A stretch of 64,000 nucleotides of DNA from Muribaculaceae bacterium. GTDB lineage: Bacteria > Bacteroidota > Bacteroidia > Bacteroidales > Muribaculaceae. Below the pieces are notes generated by a model. It saw only the letters and a program-made list of their open reading frames with translations, was not told the origin of the DNA and did no database searches. The first letter of the stretch is position 1, and the number at the start of each line of letters is the position of its first letter. This document shows positions 53,119-62,250 of this stretch, one piece after another. A program made the translations under genes and the position numbers. Location of the stretch: NCBI GenBank assembly GCA_022509165.1, contig JAFLTT010000004.1:81523-145522 (forward strand), given 5' to 3'.

Positions 53119-54313
53119 CACGGCCAAATATATCTTTCTGGCTATCACAATCTGTGCTCTTGTTTTTTTCCTTATAGCAAGCAACCGGCTGGTGAGGCAG
53201 TTGTCGGCCCAGGAACGTGAACGTATGGATATCTGGGCTCAGGCCACCCAGCGTCTTGCTCAGGCTGATCTTGACACCGACGTAGATTTCCTATTAAATA
53301 TCATCAGTCAGAACAACACCATTCCGGTACTGGTATCGGATTCCAATTTCAATATCCTTGATTTCAGGAATTTTGAGATGCCTGAAAAGACTGTGGAGGA
53401 AGTCACCACATTTGACCAATTGTCGGAACGCAATCAGGATTATCTCGTCAACCGGCTCCAACAGGCCAGTGGCAATAAATCACTGGAAGAAATGGCAAAA
53501 GTGAATCCCCATTTCATCCGTGTGGAGGTTTACTATAATTATCCTCAATATATATACTACGAAGATTCCATCCTGTTGAAGCGTCTCAGCTGGTATCCTT
53601 ACGTACAGCTCGTAGTGATGATAATCCTGGCTCTGATTATCTATAGCGCATTGGTGTATACAAAAAATGCCGAGCAAAACCGTCTATGGGCAGGACTGTC
53701 GAAAGAGACAGCCCATCAGCTCGGCACGCCGATATCTTCTCTGATGGCATGGAACCAGTATCTTGATTCACTGGGAACTGAAAGGGATATCACCGAGGAA
53801 ATGAACAAGGATATCAACCGGCTCTCTGTGATAGCCGACCGTTTCTCGAAGATAGGGTCAGTGCCCGAGCTCCATCTGGAATATATCAACGCCACAGTTG
53901 AAAAATCCCTGGGCTACATGGCATCAAGGATTTCCGGAAAGGTGAAGATAAAGATGGATTTCCCTGCCGACGACATGGGGGTGATGATTTCTGAATCATT
54001 GTTTGAGTGGGTGATGGAAAATCTCACAAAGAATGCGGTAGATGCCATGGAGGGGGAGGGCGAAATCCATATTTCCACCGGTACCGAAAAAGGGAAGGTA
54101 TGGATTGAAGTAAAAGATACCGGTAGAGGCATCTTGCGCAAAAACTTCAAGAAAGTGTTTGCCCCGGGATATACTACAAAGAAAAGAGGATGGGGCCTTG
54201 GCCTCACCCTCGTGAAACGAATCATCGAAGAATATCACGGCGGCAAAATCTATGTAAAGGAATCGGAAGTGGGCAAAGGCACCACTTTCCGGATTGAATT
54301 GCCTGCCAATTAA
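53060..54313 (+). CDS. Membrane sensor histidine kinase (orphan)
   Basis: 417-aa kinase. Membrane helix 1 (KYIFLAITICALVFFLIAS), a periplasmic sensor segment of about 130 residues, helix 2 (YPYVQLVVMIILALIIYSAL), then the His box (LSKETAHQLGTPISSLMAW) and an ATPase domain with N box NLTKNAVDAMEG, G1 VKDTGRGI and G2 KRGWGLGLTLVKR. Possible starts are ATG 53060, 53078 and 53087; the first is given but 53087 is also reasonable. No response regulator is adjacent, so its partner is elsewhere. Confidence 0.9.
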   Translation: MKARFRMRNMLRLKNLALNNTAKYIFLAITICALVFFLIASNRLVRQLSAQERERMDIWAQATQRLAQADLDTDVDFLLNIISQNNTIPVLVSDSNFNILDFRNFEMPEKTVEEVTTFDQLSERNQDYLVNRLQQASGNKSLEEMAKVNPHFIRVEVYYNYPQYIYYEDSILLKRLSWYPYVQLVVMIILALIIYSALVYTKNAEQNRLWAGLSKETAHQLGTPISSLMAWNQYLDSLGTERDITEEMNKDINRLSVIADRFSKIGSVPELHLEYINATVEKSLGYMASRISGKVKIKMDFPADDMGVMISESLFEWVMENLTKNAVDAMEGEGEIHISTGTEKGKVWIEVKDTGRGILRKNFKKVFAPGYTTKKRGWGLGLTLVKRIIEEYHGGKIYVKESEVGKGTTFRIELPAN

Positions 54314-54331
54314 AAGTTTGGATTCACGGAT

Positions 54332-55387
54332 TCAGGAACGTAAAATAAGCATTGCGTCTCCGTAAGCACCAAACTGATATTTCTCTTTTACAGCCACCTC
54401 ATATGCATTCATCACCTGGTCGTAACCGCCGAAGGCAGCTACCATCATAAGCATGGTGCTGAGAGGAAGGTGGAAATTAGAGACCATAGAGTTGCACACA
54501 GTGAAATCGTAGGGCGGGAAGATAAACTTATTGGTCCATCCTTCAAAAGTCATCAGATGACCGTTCATGCACACAGCTGTGGCCACAGCACGGAGCACGC
54601 TGGTACCTACCGCACATACATTCTTATTGTTGTCTTTGGCCTCGTTTACCATATCCACCAGAGTTTCATCCACTATCATCTCCTCACTGTCCATCCGGTG
54701 TTTGGTGAGATCTTCCACATCAATGTCTTTGAAGTTACCCTGGCCGCTGTGAAGCGTGAGGAAACCTCTTTCCACACCCTTTATCTCCAGTCGTTTCATA
54801 AGTTCACGGCTGAAATGCAGCCCTGCTGCCGGAGCCATCACTGCTCCCTCGTTGCGTGCGAAGATGCTTTGGTAACGTTCAGCATCCCATTCTTCCACAG
54901 GACGTGTGATATATTCCGGAAGAGGTGTTTCTCCTAAAGAATAAAGCATCTCTTTGAATTCATCGTGAGGACCATCGTAAAGGAACCTTAGAGTGCGGCC
55001 TCTGGCTGTAGTATTATCGATCACTTCGGCCACCATGGAATCATCTTCTCCAAAATAAAGTTTGTTTCCGATTCTTATCTTACGGGCCGGTTCTACCAAT
55101 ACATCCCAGAACTTATTCTCTATATTGAGTTCGCGAAGCAGGAACACCTCAATCCTTGCTCCGGTTTTTTCCTTGTTACCGTAAAGGCGTGCCGGGAACA
55201 CTTTAGTGTCGTTGAAAATCATGACATCGCCGGCATCAAAATAATCAATTATATCCTTAAATAGGCGGTGAGTAATTTCACCGGTTTCACTGTCAAGAAC
55301 CATCAGACGACATTCGTCTCGGTTTTCCGACGGATACTGCGCTATAAGAGAGTCGGGCAGTTTGAATTTAAATTGTGATAATTTCAT
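54332..55387 (-). CDS. queA: S-adenosylmethionine:tRNA ribosyltransferase-isomerase
   Basis: 351-aa enzyme of queuosine synthesis that transfers the ribosyl part of SAM to preQ1 in tRNA. Recognised by [20 protein letters not shown], the [26 protein letters not shown] block, [30 protein letters not shown] and [15 protein letters not shown]. Length standard. 37 bases downstream of truB; both modify tRNA. Confidence 0.96.
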   Translation of the reverse strand: MKLSQFKFKLPDSLIAQYPSENRDECRLMVLDSETGEITHRLFKDIIDYFDAGDVMIFNDTKVFPARLYGNKEKTGARIEVFLLRELNIENKFWDVLVEPARKIRIGNKLYFGEDDSMVAEVIDNTTARGRTLRFLYDGPHDEFKEMLYSLGETPLPEYITRPVEEWDAERYQSIFARNEGAVMAPAAGLHFSRELMKRLEIKGVERGFLTLHSGQGNFKDIDVEDLTKHRMDSEEMIVDETLVDMVNEAKDNNKNVCAVGTSVLRAVATAVCMNGHLMTFEGWTNKFIFPPYDFTVCNSMVSNFHLPLSTMLMMVAAFGGYDQVMNAYEVAVKEKYQFGAYGDAMLILRS

Positions 55388-55424
55388 GATTAAAAAATAT
55401 TATTCCGGATGGTGGGGTTAAAAA

Positions 55425-56153
55425 TTAGGGTCTGGGGTCGGCGGGGATGTAATTTTCAGGGAAAGAGAGAGGTTCGTTGGCAATCTTTTCCACGGCCTGG
55501 TCTACAGTGAGACAATCCTCCACACGAATGTTCCCCACACGCGTTCTTCTAAGAGCCACAAGGTGTGCTCCGGTGTTTAGTTCTTTCCCCAGGTCTCTGG
55601 CCAAAGCCCGTATATAGGTGCCTTTGCCACATACCACACGGAAACTCAGGTGATTATTTTCAAAAGATATTAGTTCTATTTCTTTGATTGTAATTGGTTT
55701 AGCTTTCAAATCAAGGTCTTTGCCGGTGCGTGCATATTTATAAGCTCTTTTCCCCTCCACTTTTACAGCTGAAAACACAGGAGGCACCTGCATTATATTA
55801 CCTTCGAAACTTTTGAGTGCCTCCCTTGCCAAATCTTCAGTGATATGATCGGTAGGGAAAGTGGCATCTATCTCTGTTTCAAGGTCGAAGCTTGGAGTAG
55901 TGGCACCTAATTTCACGGTAGCCACATATTCCTTCTCACCGCTCTGGAGTTCATCGATCCTTCTTGTGGCCCTTCCTGTACAGATAATCAGGACACCGGT
56001 GGCCAAAGGGTCGAGAGTGCCGGCATGACCCACCTTGAATTTCTTGAGATGAAGACGACGCTGTATGCTTCCTCTAAGTCTCTTCACTGCATCAAAGGAG
56101 GTCCATCCGAGTGGTTTGTCCACTGCAATTATTTCTCCGCTTATAAAATCCAA
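55425..56153 (-). CDS. truB: tRNA pseudouridine(55) synthase
   Basis: 242-aa enzyme converting U55 of tRNA to pseudouridine. The catalytic Asp is in GHAGTLDPLATGVL; also KPLGWTSFDAVKRLR, PPVFSAVKVEGKRAYKYAR and CGKGTYIRALARDLG. Part of the conserved ftsX-DUF3098-uppP-truB-queA order. A heptamer repeat lies between it and uppP. Confidence 0.96.
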   Translation of the reverse strand: MDFISGEIIAVDKPLGWTSFDAVKRLRGSIQRRLHLKKFKVGHAGTLDPLATGVLIICTGRATRRIDELQSGEKEYVATVKLGATTPSFDLETEIDATFPTDHITEDLAREALKSFEGNIMQVPPVFSAVKVEGKRAYKYARTGKDLDLKAKPITIKEIELISFENNHLSFRVVCGKGTYIRALARDLGKELNTGAHLVALRRTRVGNIRVEDCLTVDQAVEKIANEPLSFPENYIPADPRP

Positions 56154-56159
56154 AGTTTT

Positions 56160-56345
56160 AGCGTTTATCGTTATTCGTGATTCGTTTATCGCAGGATAAT
56201 ACTATGGTTAACGTTTTTCGTTAATCGTTTATCGTTTACCGCTGTATTATAGTATTCTACTTATTGTTTATTGTTCAATACTTATTGTTTAAGTATTCTA
56301 CTTATTGTTTAATGTTCAGTGTTTATTGTTTAAAAAAACTTCGGT
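56160..56345 (+). repeat. Composite heptamer repeat, copy 1 (uppP-truB gap)
   Basis: An array of degenerate heptamers of the type CGTTTAT/CGTTTAC, a fixed block GCAGGATAATACTATG (56191-56206), more heptamers, then a TATTCTACTTATTGTTTA segment. It fills the whole 195-base gap. The fixed 16-mer recurs exactly, inverted, at 57752-57767. Confidence 0.85.
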
Positions 56346-56348
56346 TTT

Positions 56349-57179
56349 TTATCGCCAAAGAATACAAATAACACCCATTACTACACAGTAGATAGAAAAC
56401 CATACGAGCTTACCTCTTCTCACAAGGTCTATCATCCATTTACAAGCACAACAGCCTACAAGGAAAGATGAGAAAAAACCTACCATCAAGGCAAGTACCC
56501 CAACGCTTGTATCACCTTGCTGTGAGGGAGTCACTACAAGTTCCTTGAGGTCGAGCAAAGCTTCTCCAAGAATGGGGATGATCACCATCAGGAAAGAGAA
56601 GTAAGCTACCTTCGACCGCTTGTCGCCGAGTAGAATGCCTGTGGCGATAGTAGAACCCGAACGACTCAAACCGGGCAAAACAGCCACCGCCTGTGCACAT
56701 CCGATGATGAAAGCATCCGACCAGGATATCTCTCGACCTTTTTCAGCAGGCACCATTGCACCGGAGGGCATTTTGTCGGTGAAATGTGCAAAAGCCAGAA
56801 GTCCGGCTGTTACTATCAGGCATATACCTACCAAAAGAAGGCTACTGCCGAAAAACATCTCTACATAATCTTTAAGGAAAAGTCCCACAACTGCTATTGG
56901 CACGCATGAAAGCAGAATTTTCCATACCATATAGAATTCTGCATCTCTTTTGAACCCGAAGAAGGAAACCAATAGACGGGAAAACATAGGCCAAAGCACT
57001 ACAATAGTGGAGCAGACAGTGGCCGCATGCAATATGAGATCAAATTGCAAAATCTTATCAGAAGGTATGTCAATTCCCAGGATCTCCCGGAATATTTCCA
57101 GGTGTCCGCTCGAACTCACCGGAAGATATTCGGTGAGTCCCTGTATTATACCCAGGATCAGAGCATCAAACCACTCCAT
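56349..57179 (-). CDS. uppP: Undecaprenyl-diphosphatase
   Basis: 276-aa inner-membrane phosphatase (BacA family) that recycles the undecaprenyl carrier for peptidoglycan and other envelope polymers. About eight helices. The two active-site regions are IIQGLTEYLPVSSSGHLEI near the start and VLPGLSRSGSTIATGILLG in the middle. Confidence 0.95.
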   Translation of the reverse strand: MEWFDALILGIIQGLTEYLPVSSSGHLEIFREILGIDIPSDKILQFDLILHAATVCSTIVVLWPMFSRLLVSFFGFKRDAEFYMVWKILLSCVPIAVVGLFLKDYVEMFFGSSLLLVGICLIVTAGLLAFAHFTDKMPSGAMVPAEKGREISWSDAFIIGCAQAVAVLPGLSRSGSTIATGILLGDKRSKVAYFSFLMVIIPILGEALLDLKELVVTPSQQGDTSVGVLALMVGFFSSFLVGCCACKWMIDLVRRGKLVWFSIYCVVMGVICILWR

Positions 57180-57184
57180 GAATT

Positions 57185-57356
57185 ATTATCGTTAGTCGTT
57201 TATCGTTTTTCGTTTATCGTAGGATAATACTAATCTATTAACGTTATTCGTAATTAGTTTACCGTATTAAATACTATTCTACTTATTGTTTATTGTTCAA
57301 TACTTATTGTTTAAGTAATTCTACTTATTGTTTATTGTTCAATACTTATTGTTCAG
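57185..57356 (+). repeat. Composite heptamer repeat, copy 2 (DUF3098-uppP gap)
   Basis: Same order as copy 1: CGTTTAT-type heptamers, AGGATAATACTA (57221-57232), further heptamers, then two runs of TTCTACTTATTGTTTATTG followed by TTCAATACTTATTG. It fills the gap and reaches the last codons of the DUF3098 gene. Confidence 0.85.
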
Positions 57357-57663
57357 TACGATTCTTTTTGAAATTTTTAAGTTTCCACTTGTGGGGCGGA
57401 CATATAATTGCAAAAGCCAAAAGGAGGAACCCTAAGAAGGATAACAAAGGACCCACAACTATTCTTCGGGTGCTGAAAATATCAGGATTAAATCCGTCGG
57501 CTTCTGTGCTTCCTCCTCCACTCATAAAAAGATAGCCAAGGAAAATCAGAATGACACAACCTCCCATCAGCCAGAAATTAAGGGGAGAGAAAGGTTTCTC
57601 CGATTCTGTAGCTTTCCGGATGCTCATCGGTTCCGGTTTCTTTTCAATCTGTATTTTTGCCAT
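57346..57663 (-). CDS. DUF3098 family membrane protein
   Basis: 105-aa protein with two membrane helices (PLNFWLMGGCVILIFLGYLF; VVGPLLSFLGFLLLAFAII) and the family segment FNPDIFSTRRIVVGP. Function unknown, but its place between ftsX and uppP is conserved in Bacteroidetes and suggests an envelope role. The final residues TEQ are encoded at the edge of the heptamer repeat. Confidence 0.85.
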   Translation of the reverse strand: MAKIQIEKKPEPMSIRKATESEKPFSPLNFWLMGGCVILIFLGYLFMSGGGSTEADGFNPDIFSTRRIVVGPLLSFLGFLLLAFAIICPPHKWKLKNFKKNRTEQ

Positions 57664-57800
57664 TTTTAAGTATTAAACATTAAACATTAAACAATAAGTA
57701 GAATAGTATTTTAAAGCGGTAAACGAATCACGGTAAACGAAAAACTCTAAACATAGTATTATCCTGCGGTAAACGATAAACGATTTACGATTAACGAAAA
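57664..57800 (-). repeat. Composite heptamer repeat, copy 3 (ftsX-DUF3098 gap, inverted)
   Basis: Reverse complement of the same composite: ATTAAAC heptamers and CAATAAGTAGAATAGTA, then GGTAAACGAATCACGG, the exact inverted 16-mer (57752-57767) and GGTAAACGATAAACG. It fills the 151-base gap. Confidence 0.85.
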
Positions 57801-57814
57801 AAACTTTTGTTTTT

Positions 57815-58696
57815 TTATCCTTTTATCAGTTCATCATAATCTTGGCGTAGATAACGTGATGTGGATACCGCTGCAGCCAGACAGCATATAAGCGGGCCGG
57901 CCACTATCATACCACCGGCTATACATGCGTATAGCCACCAACTGATATAGTGTGCCACATCGTTCCAACCGAGATGTGGAGCTGCTCCAAGAGAAATAGC
58001 CAAAATCGCTGAAGAGATGATGCCGGCCATTACTCCTGCCAACAAATTATTAAGTATAAATGGTCGACGGATGAAACTGTTGGTAGCACCCACCAGTTGC
58101 ATGGTATGAATTGTAAATCTGCGGGCATAGATTGTGAGATGCACAGTGTTGTTGATAAGCACAAAAGATATTACAATCATGATAAACGCCACAATTGCGA
58201 GTATCACTGTGAGGCCCTGGATGTTAGAGTTCATAATGTTGACCATTTCCGAATCCGGCAACACCACCTGGTCTACCCCCGGGATGGCATTGAGCCGATG
58301 CTCCACGGCCTTGAGGGAATCAGGAGAGGAATATTGGGCCTTTACCCTGAATGTTACCTCCGGAGAAAGGGGGTTTACTCCAAACAGGCTTTCCAGGTCT
58401 TCACCGGTCTCTTCTTTCCAGTCGGCAAGGGCCTGATCTTTCCCGATAGCCCGGGCATCAATAGCGAAAGGCATCTCCGCCACTATTCTGCTAACAGAAT
58501 TGGCATAAGTGTCGCTCACAGAATCTTTCATCACCAGGTTTACTTCAAGACGTTCGCGGATATTTTGCGACTCCTTTCTTGAACTTAAGGTGATAAATGT
58601 AATTATACCTACAAGCAACAAGACAAGGGTCACGCTCACAATAGTAGTGAGATGCGCGGCCCAATAATTGATTTTAACGTCACTTTCCCCCTTCAT
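57815..58696 (-). CDS. ftsX: Cell-division ABC transporter permease FtsX
   Basis: 293-aa inner-membrane protein that with FtsE couples division to activation of peptidoglycan hydrolases. Layout: TM1 (TTIVSVTLVLLLVGIITFIT), a periplasmic domain of about 130 residues (KDSVSDTYANSVSRIVAE ... PGVDQVVLPDSEMV), then three C-terminal helices. VHLTIYARRFTIHTMQLVGA is the conserved cytoplasmic loop. ftsE is not in the window. A good promoter lies upstream at 58755-58787. Confidence 0.93.
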   Translation of the reverse strand: MKGESDVKINYWAAHLTTIVSVTLVLLLVGIITFITLSSRKESQNIRERLEVNLVMKDSVSDTYANSVSRIVAEMPFAIDARAIGKDQALADWKEETGEDLESLFGVNPLSPEVTFRVKAQYSSPDSLKAVEHRLNAIPGVDQVVLPDSEMVNIMNSNIQGLTVILAIVAFIMIVISFVLINNTVHLTIYARRFTIHTMQLVGATNSFIRRPFILNNLLAGVMAGIISSAILAISLGAAPHLGWNDVAHYISWWLYACIAGGMIVAGPLICCLAAAVSTSRYLRQDYDELIKG

Positions 58697-58754
58697 TCAG
58701 TAAGGTTACCTTTCGCAGGGCCCTCGCTCGGGCGCCGCTTTTCGGATTATAGTG

Positions 58755-58787
58755 CAAAGTTAATGATACAACACCCCCGATGTCAAG
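58755..58787 (-). promoter_or_regulatory. Promoter for the ftsX-queA gene string
   Basis: Minus-strand TAACTTTG (complement of 58755-58762) with CTTG (complement of 58784-58787) 21 bases upstream. About 50 bases before the ftsX start. Confidence 0.7.
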
Positions 58788-58842
58788 AGTTTGGGACTAA
58801 ATTTTAACAAAAACCGACTTAATTTAACTATAATAGGATATC

Positions 58843-59613
58843 TTACTGTGAAAGTTTGTTGGGAATCCAGCTGAATTCTTCGGAATGCATATAGGTAGGA
58901 TCTAATTTCACCGGCACGATGGATACAATGCCATGCTCCAGACACCATTCATCTGTGTCTTCATTTTCAGGCTCCTCATTGATAAACTTTCCTGCAAGCC
59001 AGTAGAAAGGTTGGTGAGCCGGGTCGGTATACTGGTCGTAGCGGTCATTCCATCTTCCTTTGCAGCCCTTGGTAACTCTCATCTCCTGGTATTCAGACAT
59101 ATTTGCCGGCATATTCACATTGAGGCAGATACCATCCGGAAGCCCTTTATCAAGCACCAGCCTTACGAGCGTGTCGATCACCGGCATGCATGGTGTGAAA
59201 TCTGCATCTTCCTTATGGCTGGTCAGTGAGAAGCCTATGGAGGGGATTCCATAAGCGCAACCTTCGAAAGCAGCGCCCATAGTGCCCGAATACACCACAT
59301 TGATAGCTGCATTGCTGCCATGGTTTATTCCCGACACCACGATATCAGGTTTGCGTGGCAGAAGGTTGTCTACAGCCATCTTGACACAATCCACCGGCGT
59401 GCCGCTTACGCGATACATCTGGGCACCATGATAGTCGGGTAGGCGTTTCACACGTAATGGCATATTGACAGTGAGTGCCATTGACATGCCTGACTGAGGG
59501 CTTTCAGGGCATACACACACCACATCCCCCAGATGCTGAAGGCTCCGGATGAGTTCATGCACACCCTTCGCCTCTATGCCGTCGTCGTTGCTTACCAGTA
59601 TGAGTTTATCCAT
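58843..59613 (-). CDS. surE: 5'/3'-nucleotidase SurE
   Basis: 256-aa metal-dependent phosphatase acting on nucleoside monophosphates. The metal-binding residues are in LVSNDDGIEA, CPESPQSGMSMALT and VSGINHGSNAAINVVYSGT; GIPSIGFSL is also conserved. It starts 2 bases after the glycosyltransferase stop and is the last gene of the mtaB-GT2-surE string. Confidence 0.95.
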   Translation of the reverse strand: MDKLILVSNDDGIEAKGVHELIRSLQHLGDVVCVCPESPQSGMSMALTVNMPLRVKRLPDYHGAQMYRVSGTPVDCVKMAVDNLLPRKPDIVVSGINHGSNAAINVVYSGTMGAAFEGCAYGIPSIGFSLTSHKEDADFTPCMPVIDTLVRLVLDKGLPDGICLNVNMPANMSEYQEMRVTKGCKGRWNDRYDQYTDPAHQPFYWLAGKFINEEPENEDTDEWCLEHGIVSIVPVKLDPTYMHSEEFSWIPNKLSQ

Positions 59614-59615
59614 AA

Positions 59616-60617
59616 TTATTTCTTCTTGTTATAAAGATAACGATCGAGGAGAATGTTTCGTTGAGATCCCGGGAACCGGAAATTCTGAGGCACCGATGGC
59701 AACAGGGAATAGAGCGGCTTCATTTTACGGAAATCTTTATGAGCCTTAAGGATTGCTCCTGCATTTTTGAAATCAAGAGCAACCAGGAATCTGAAGAAGG
59801 CAAGCGAATCCACCAATCGGCGTATAAACAGTTTTTTGCTTTTACCTTTCTCAGGAAGATTTTTATAAAGCAACAGAAGATTATTGCGGAAATTGAGATA
59901 TGTCTTATGAGGATCTCCCTGCTTCAGAGAAGCACCGCCTACATGATATACTTCAGAATCTGATATTGCACATACACGGTACCCGGCTGCCAACATCCGG
60001 CAACAAAGGTCAATCTCCTCCATGTGTGCAAAGAATAGGGGATCCAGTCCACCTAATTTTAGATAAAGGTCGGTACGTACGGTAAGTGCCGCACCTGATG
60101 CCCAGCAAACATCAGCGGGAGGGCCGTCATATTGTCCCAAGTCTTTTTCTATCCTGTCAAACAGTCGGCCACGGCAGTAAGGATAGCCAAGTGAGTCGAG
60201 ATATCCTCCGGCAGCTCCGGCATATTCAAAATATTCCTTCTGTCTGAAAGATTTGATTTTTGGTTGAAGGGCTCCCACATCCGGGTTGGCTTCCATAAAA
60301 CTTAGGATAGGTTTCCACCATCCGGGTGTCACCTCCACGTCGCTGTTGAGCAGAGTAGTAAATGGGTATCCTGTAAGAGAGATAGCACGGTTATAGCCCT
60401 CGGCGAATCCATAGTTTTTGTCAAATTCAATCACTTTAAGATGGGGAAAGTTTTCTTTGAGCCATTTCACAGAGGTGTCGGTTGAGCCGTTATCGGCCAC
60501 AAAAAGATCTACTTCCGCACCTGAAGTGTATTCACATAGTGAGGGTATGAACTGTTGCAGAAGGTGCAGGCCGTTCCAGTTGAGTATGATTACCGCTAAT
60601 TTTTTTTCGTGGTCCAT
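59616..60617 (-). CDS. Family 2 glycosyltransferase
   Basis: 333-aa GT-A-fold transferase of the rhamnosyltransferase-like type. Motifs: VIILNWNGLHLL, VADNGSTDTS, YGFAEGYNRAI, the metal-binding LLNSDVEV and the acid region HMEEIDLCCRMLAAGY. A hydrophobic or basic C-terminal part (KNLPEKGKSKKLFIRRLVDS) may sit at the membrane. ATG 60617 is chosen over a TTG at 60632; it lies one base after the mtaB stop. The sugar and acceptor are unknown. Confidence 0.9.
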   Translation of the reverse strand: MDHEKKLAVIILNWNGLHLLQQFIPSLCEYTSGAEVDLFVADNGSTDTSVKWLKENFPHLKVIEFDKNYGFAEGYNRAISLTGYPFTTLLNSDVEVTPGWWKPILSFMEANPDVGALQPKIKSFRQKEYFEYAGAAGGYLDSLGYPYCRGRLFDRIEKDLGQYDGPPADVCWASGAALTVRTDLYLKLGGLDPLFFAHMEEIDLCCRMLAAGYRVCAISDSEVYHVGGASLKQGDPHKTYLNFRNNLLLLYKNLPEKGKSKKLFIRRLVDSLAFFRFLVALDFKNAGAILKAHKDFRKMKPLYSLLPSVPQNFRFPGSQRNILLDRYLYNKKK

Positions 60618-60618
60618 C

Positions 60619-61911
60619 TTAAGCCAGAGCAATTTCAGAAGATCCGGGTTTTAGTGAGGAGATTTTCACTTCACTTACACTATTGATCAGAGAGATATTC
60701 AGAGGTGCTTCCACACGTATATAATTGTCGGTAAGACCTTGCATATAATTGGGAGCTGAAGCCTTTTCCCAAAGCACCTTCCTGGTTTTCCCAAGATTTT
60801 TTTCAATGAATTCACGTGTTTTTTGATCCGAAAGAAGGTTCAGTTGGCTTACCCTTTCATATCTAACGTTCTGGGGTACCGAATCCCCCAAAAGGAGGGC
60901 CTTGGTGCCCTGGCGTTCGGAATATGGAAACGCATGAAACTTTGCCACGTCGAGATTTGTGGCAAAATCAAGGCTTTTTTCCCATTCTTCCGGGGTCTCA
61001 CCTCTGGCCCCGGCTATTATGTCTATCCCGATGAAAGCGTCAGGGATAAGTGACCGGATTCTGTCTATACGCGAAGCGAAGAGGGTCGTGTCATATCGGC
61101 GGTTCATTAGCCGGAGCACTTTGTCTGATCCTGACTGGAGAGGGATATGGAAATGTGGCATGAATTTGGTAGATGATTCTGCTATCCATTCCAGTATGTC
61201 ATCCGTGAGCAGATTGGGTTCGATAGATGAAATGCGGTAACGTTCTATTCCTTCCACGCGTTCCAGCGCTTTAATAAGAGACAGGAAGTCTTCGCCGGTG
61301 TCGCGTCCGAAAGTACCGATATTCACTCCGGTGATCACAATCTCCTTACCTCCCTTTTCCGCAGCTTCACGAGCCATTCGTGTCAGTTCGCAGATAGAGC
61401 CCGATCGTGATCGGCCCCGAGCGTAAGGGATTGTGCAGTAAGTGCAAAAATAGTCGCAACCGTCTTGCACCTTAAGAAAGTATCGGGTACGGTCGCCACG
61501 TTCACATGAGGGCATGAATTCTGATATGGATAATGATGGGGTGGTTTCCACCTTCACGCCTTGATTTTGCAACCATGAATCCACATACTGTGAAATTCTT
61601 AATTTTTCGTTCGACCCGAGAACCAAAGCCACGTTTGGTAGTTGAGCCACCTCTTCGGGTTTGAGCTGGGCATAACATCCTGTCACGATGATAGCCGCTT
61701 CGGGATATTTTGAAGCAAGGCTTCGTATAAGTTGGCGTCCTTTCTTGTCGGCGTTGCCGGTGACTGAGCAGGTGTTCACCACGCAGATATCGGGAATTTC
61801 CCCTTTTATACCCTTTTCGATACCTTTGGCTTTAAGCATCGCGGCGATAGTGGAAGTTTCTGAAAAATTCAGTTTGCAGCCAAGAGTATGATAAGAAGCT
61901 TTTAAAGTCAT
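60619..61911 (-). CDS. mtaB: tRNA t6A37 methylthiotransferase (MtaB type)
   Basis: 430-aa radical-SAM enzyme that adds a methylthio group to t6A37 of tRNA. N-terminal cluster cysteines in TLGCKLNFSET, VVNTCSVTGNADKKG and VTGCYAQL; radical-SAM CxxxCxxC in GCDYFCTYCTIPYARGRSRS; C-terminal TRAM-like part. The ATG at 61911 is used rather than a TTG at 61938, which lies inside the promoter box. Absence of the RimO-type features and the order of motifs favour MtaB. Confidence 0.93.
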   Translation of the reverse strand: MTLKASYHTLGCKLNFSETSTIAAMLKAKGIEKGIKGEIPDICVVNTCSVTGNADKKGRQLIRSLASKYPEAAIIVTGCYAQLKPEEVAQLPNVALVLGSNEKLRISQYVDSWLQNQGVKVETTPSLSISEFMPSCERGDRTRYFLKVQDGCDYFCTYCTIPYARGRSRSGSICELTRMAREAAEKGGKEIVITGVNIGTFGRDTGEDFLSLIKALERVEGIERYRISSIEPNLLTDDILEWIAESSTKFMPHFHIPLQSGSDKVLRLMNRRYDTTLFASRIDRIRSLIPDAFIGIDIIAGARGETPEEWEKSLDFATNLDVAKFHAFPYSERQGTKALLLGDSVPQNVRYERVSQLNLLSDQKTREFIEKNLGKTRKVLWEKASAPNYMQGLTDNYIRVEAPLNISLINSVSEVKISSLKPGSSEIALA

Positions 61912-61935
61912 GGAGTAATTAAGTATACGATAGTG

Positions 61936-61943
61936 CAAATTTA
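61936..61943 (-). promoter_or_regulatory. -7 box for mtaB-GT2-surE
   Basis: Minus-strand TAAATTTG, giving a leader of roughly 18 bases before the ATG at 61911. No -33 element recognised. Confidence 0.55.
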
Positions 61944-62014
61944 GACAAAAAGGATGTAGAAAAAAGAGTTAAACAATAAAATATATGGCAAATTGCTAAA
62001 ATAATAATAAAAAA

Positions 62015-62046
62015 TTTGGATAATTATAATAAATTACTTAACTTTG
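62015..62046 (+). promoter_or_regulatory. Promoter of a candidate small RNA
   Basis: TTTG (62015-62018), a 20-base spacer and TAACTTTG (62039-62046): a perfect consensus promoter pointing into a stretch without a credible ORF. Confidence 0.75.
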
Positions 62047-62052
62047 ACCCAT

Positions 62053-62250
62053 TATGCTATACAAGCATAAACAAAGATAAAAAATTCTTCTCATAAGACC
62101 AATTAATCGTTTCATTGATAATTTTATTGTTGCATTAGTAAAGTTATGGATTAATAGTTAAAATTAGGATTAGGACCATCAATGTATTCCGATGTGTTTC
62201 GTGATGCATTGGAAAAAAGGGATACGTAGTGATTACGAATCCCTTTTTTT
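62053..62250 (+). ncRNA. Candidate small RNA, about 200 nt
   Basis: Bounded by a perfect promoter and a rho-independent terminator (AAAAAAGGGAT at 62213-62223 with ATCCCTTTTTTT at 62239-62250). Inside are a 5' hairpin TTATG/CATAA and a stem CAATGTAT (62180-62187) with ATGCATTG (62204-62211). Reading frames are tiny (eight codons from the first ATG). It does not match tRNA, SRP, tmRNA or RNase P by eye; 6S RNA was considered but its closing stem is not seen. It lies in the 470-base gap between mtaB and the modular surface-protein gene. Confidence 0.5.

Noticed and set aside
56160..57800. CRISPR-like array
   Set aside because: Repeat units are 7-mers without regular unique spacers, and no cas gene is present; they are short tandem repeats.
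62053..62250. 6S RNA
   Set aside because: A 6S RNA needs 5' and 3' ends that pair into a long rod with a central bubble; the two ends here form separate local hairpins instead.
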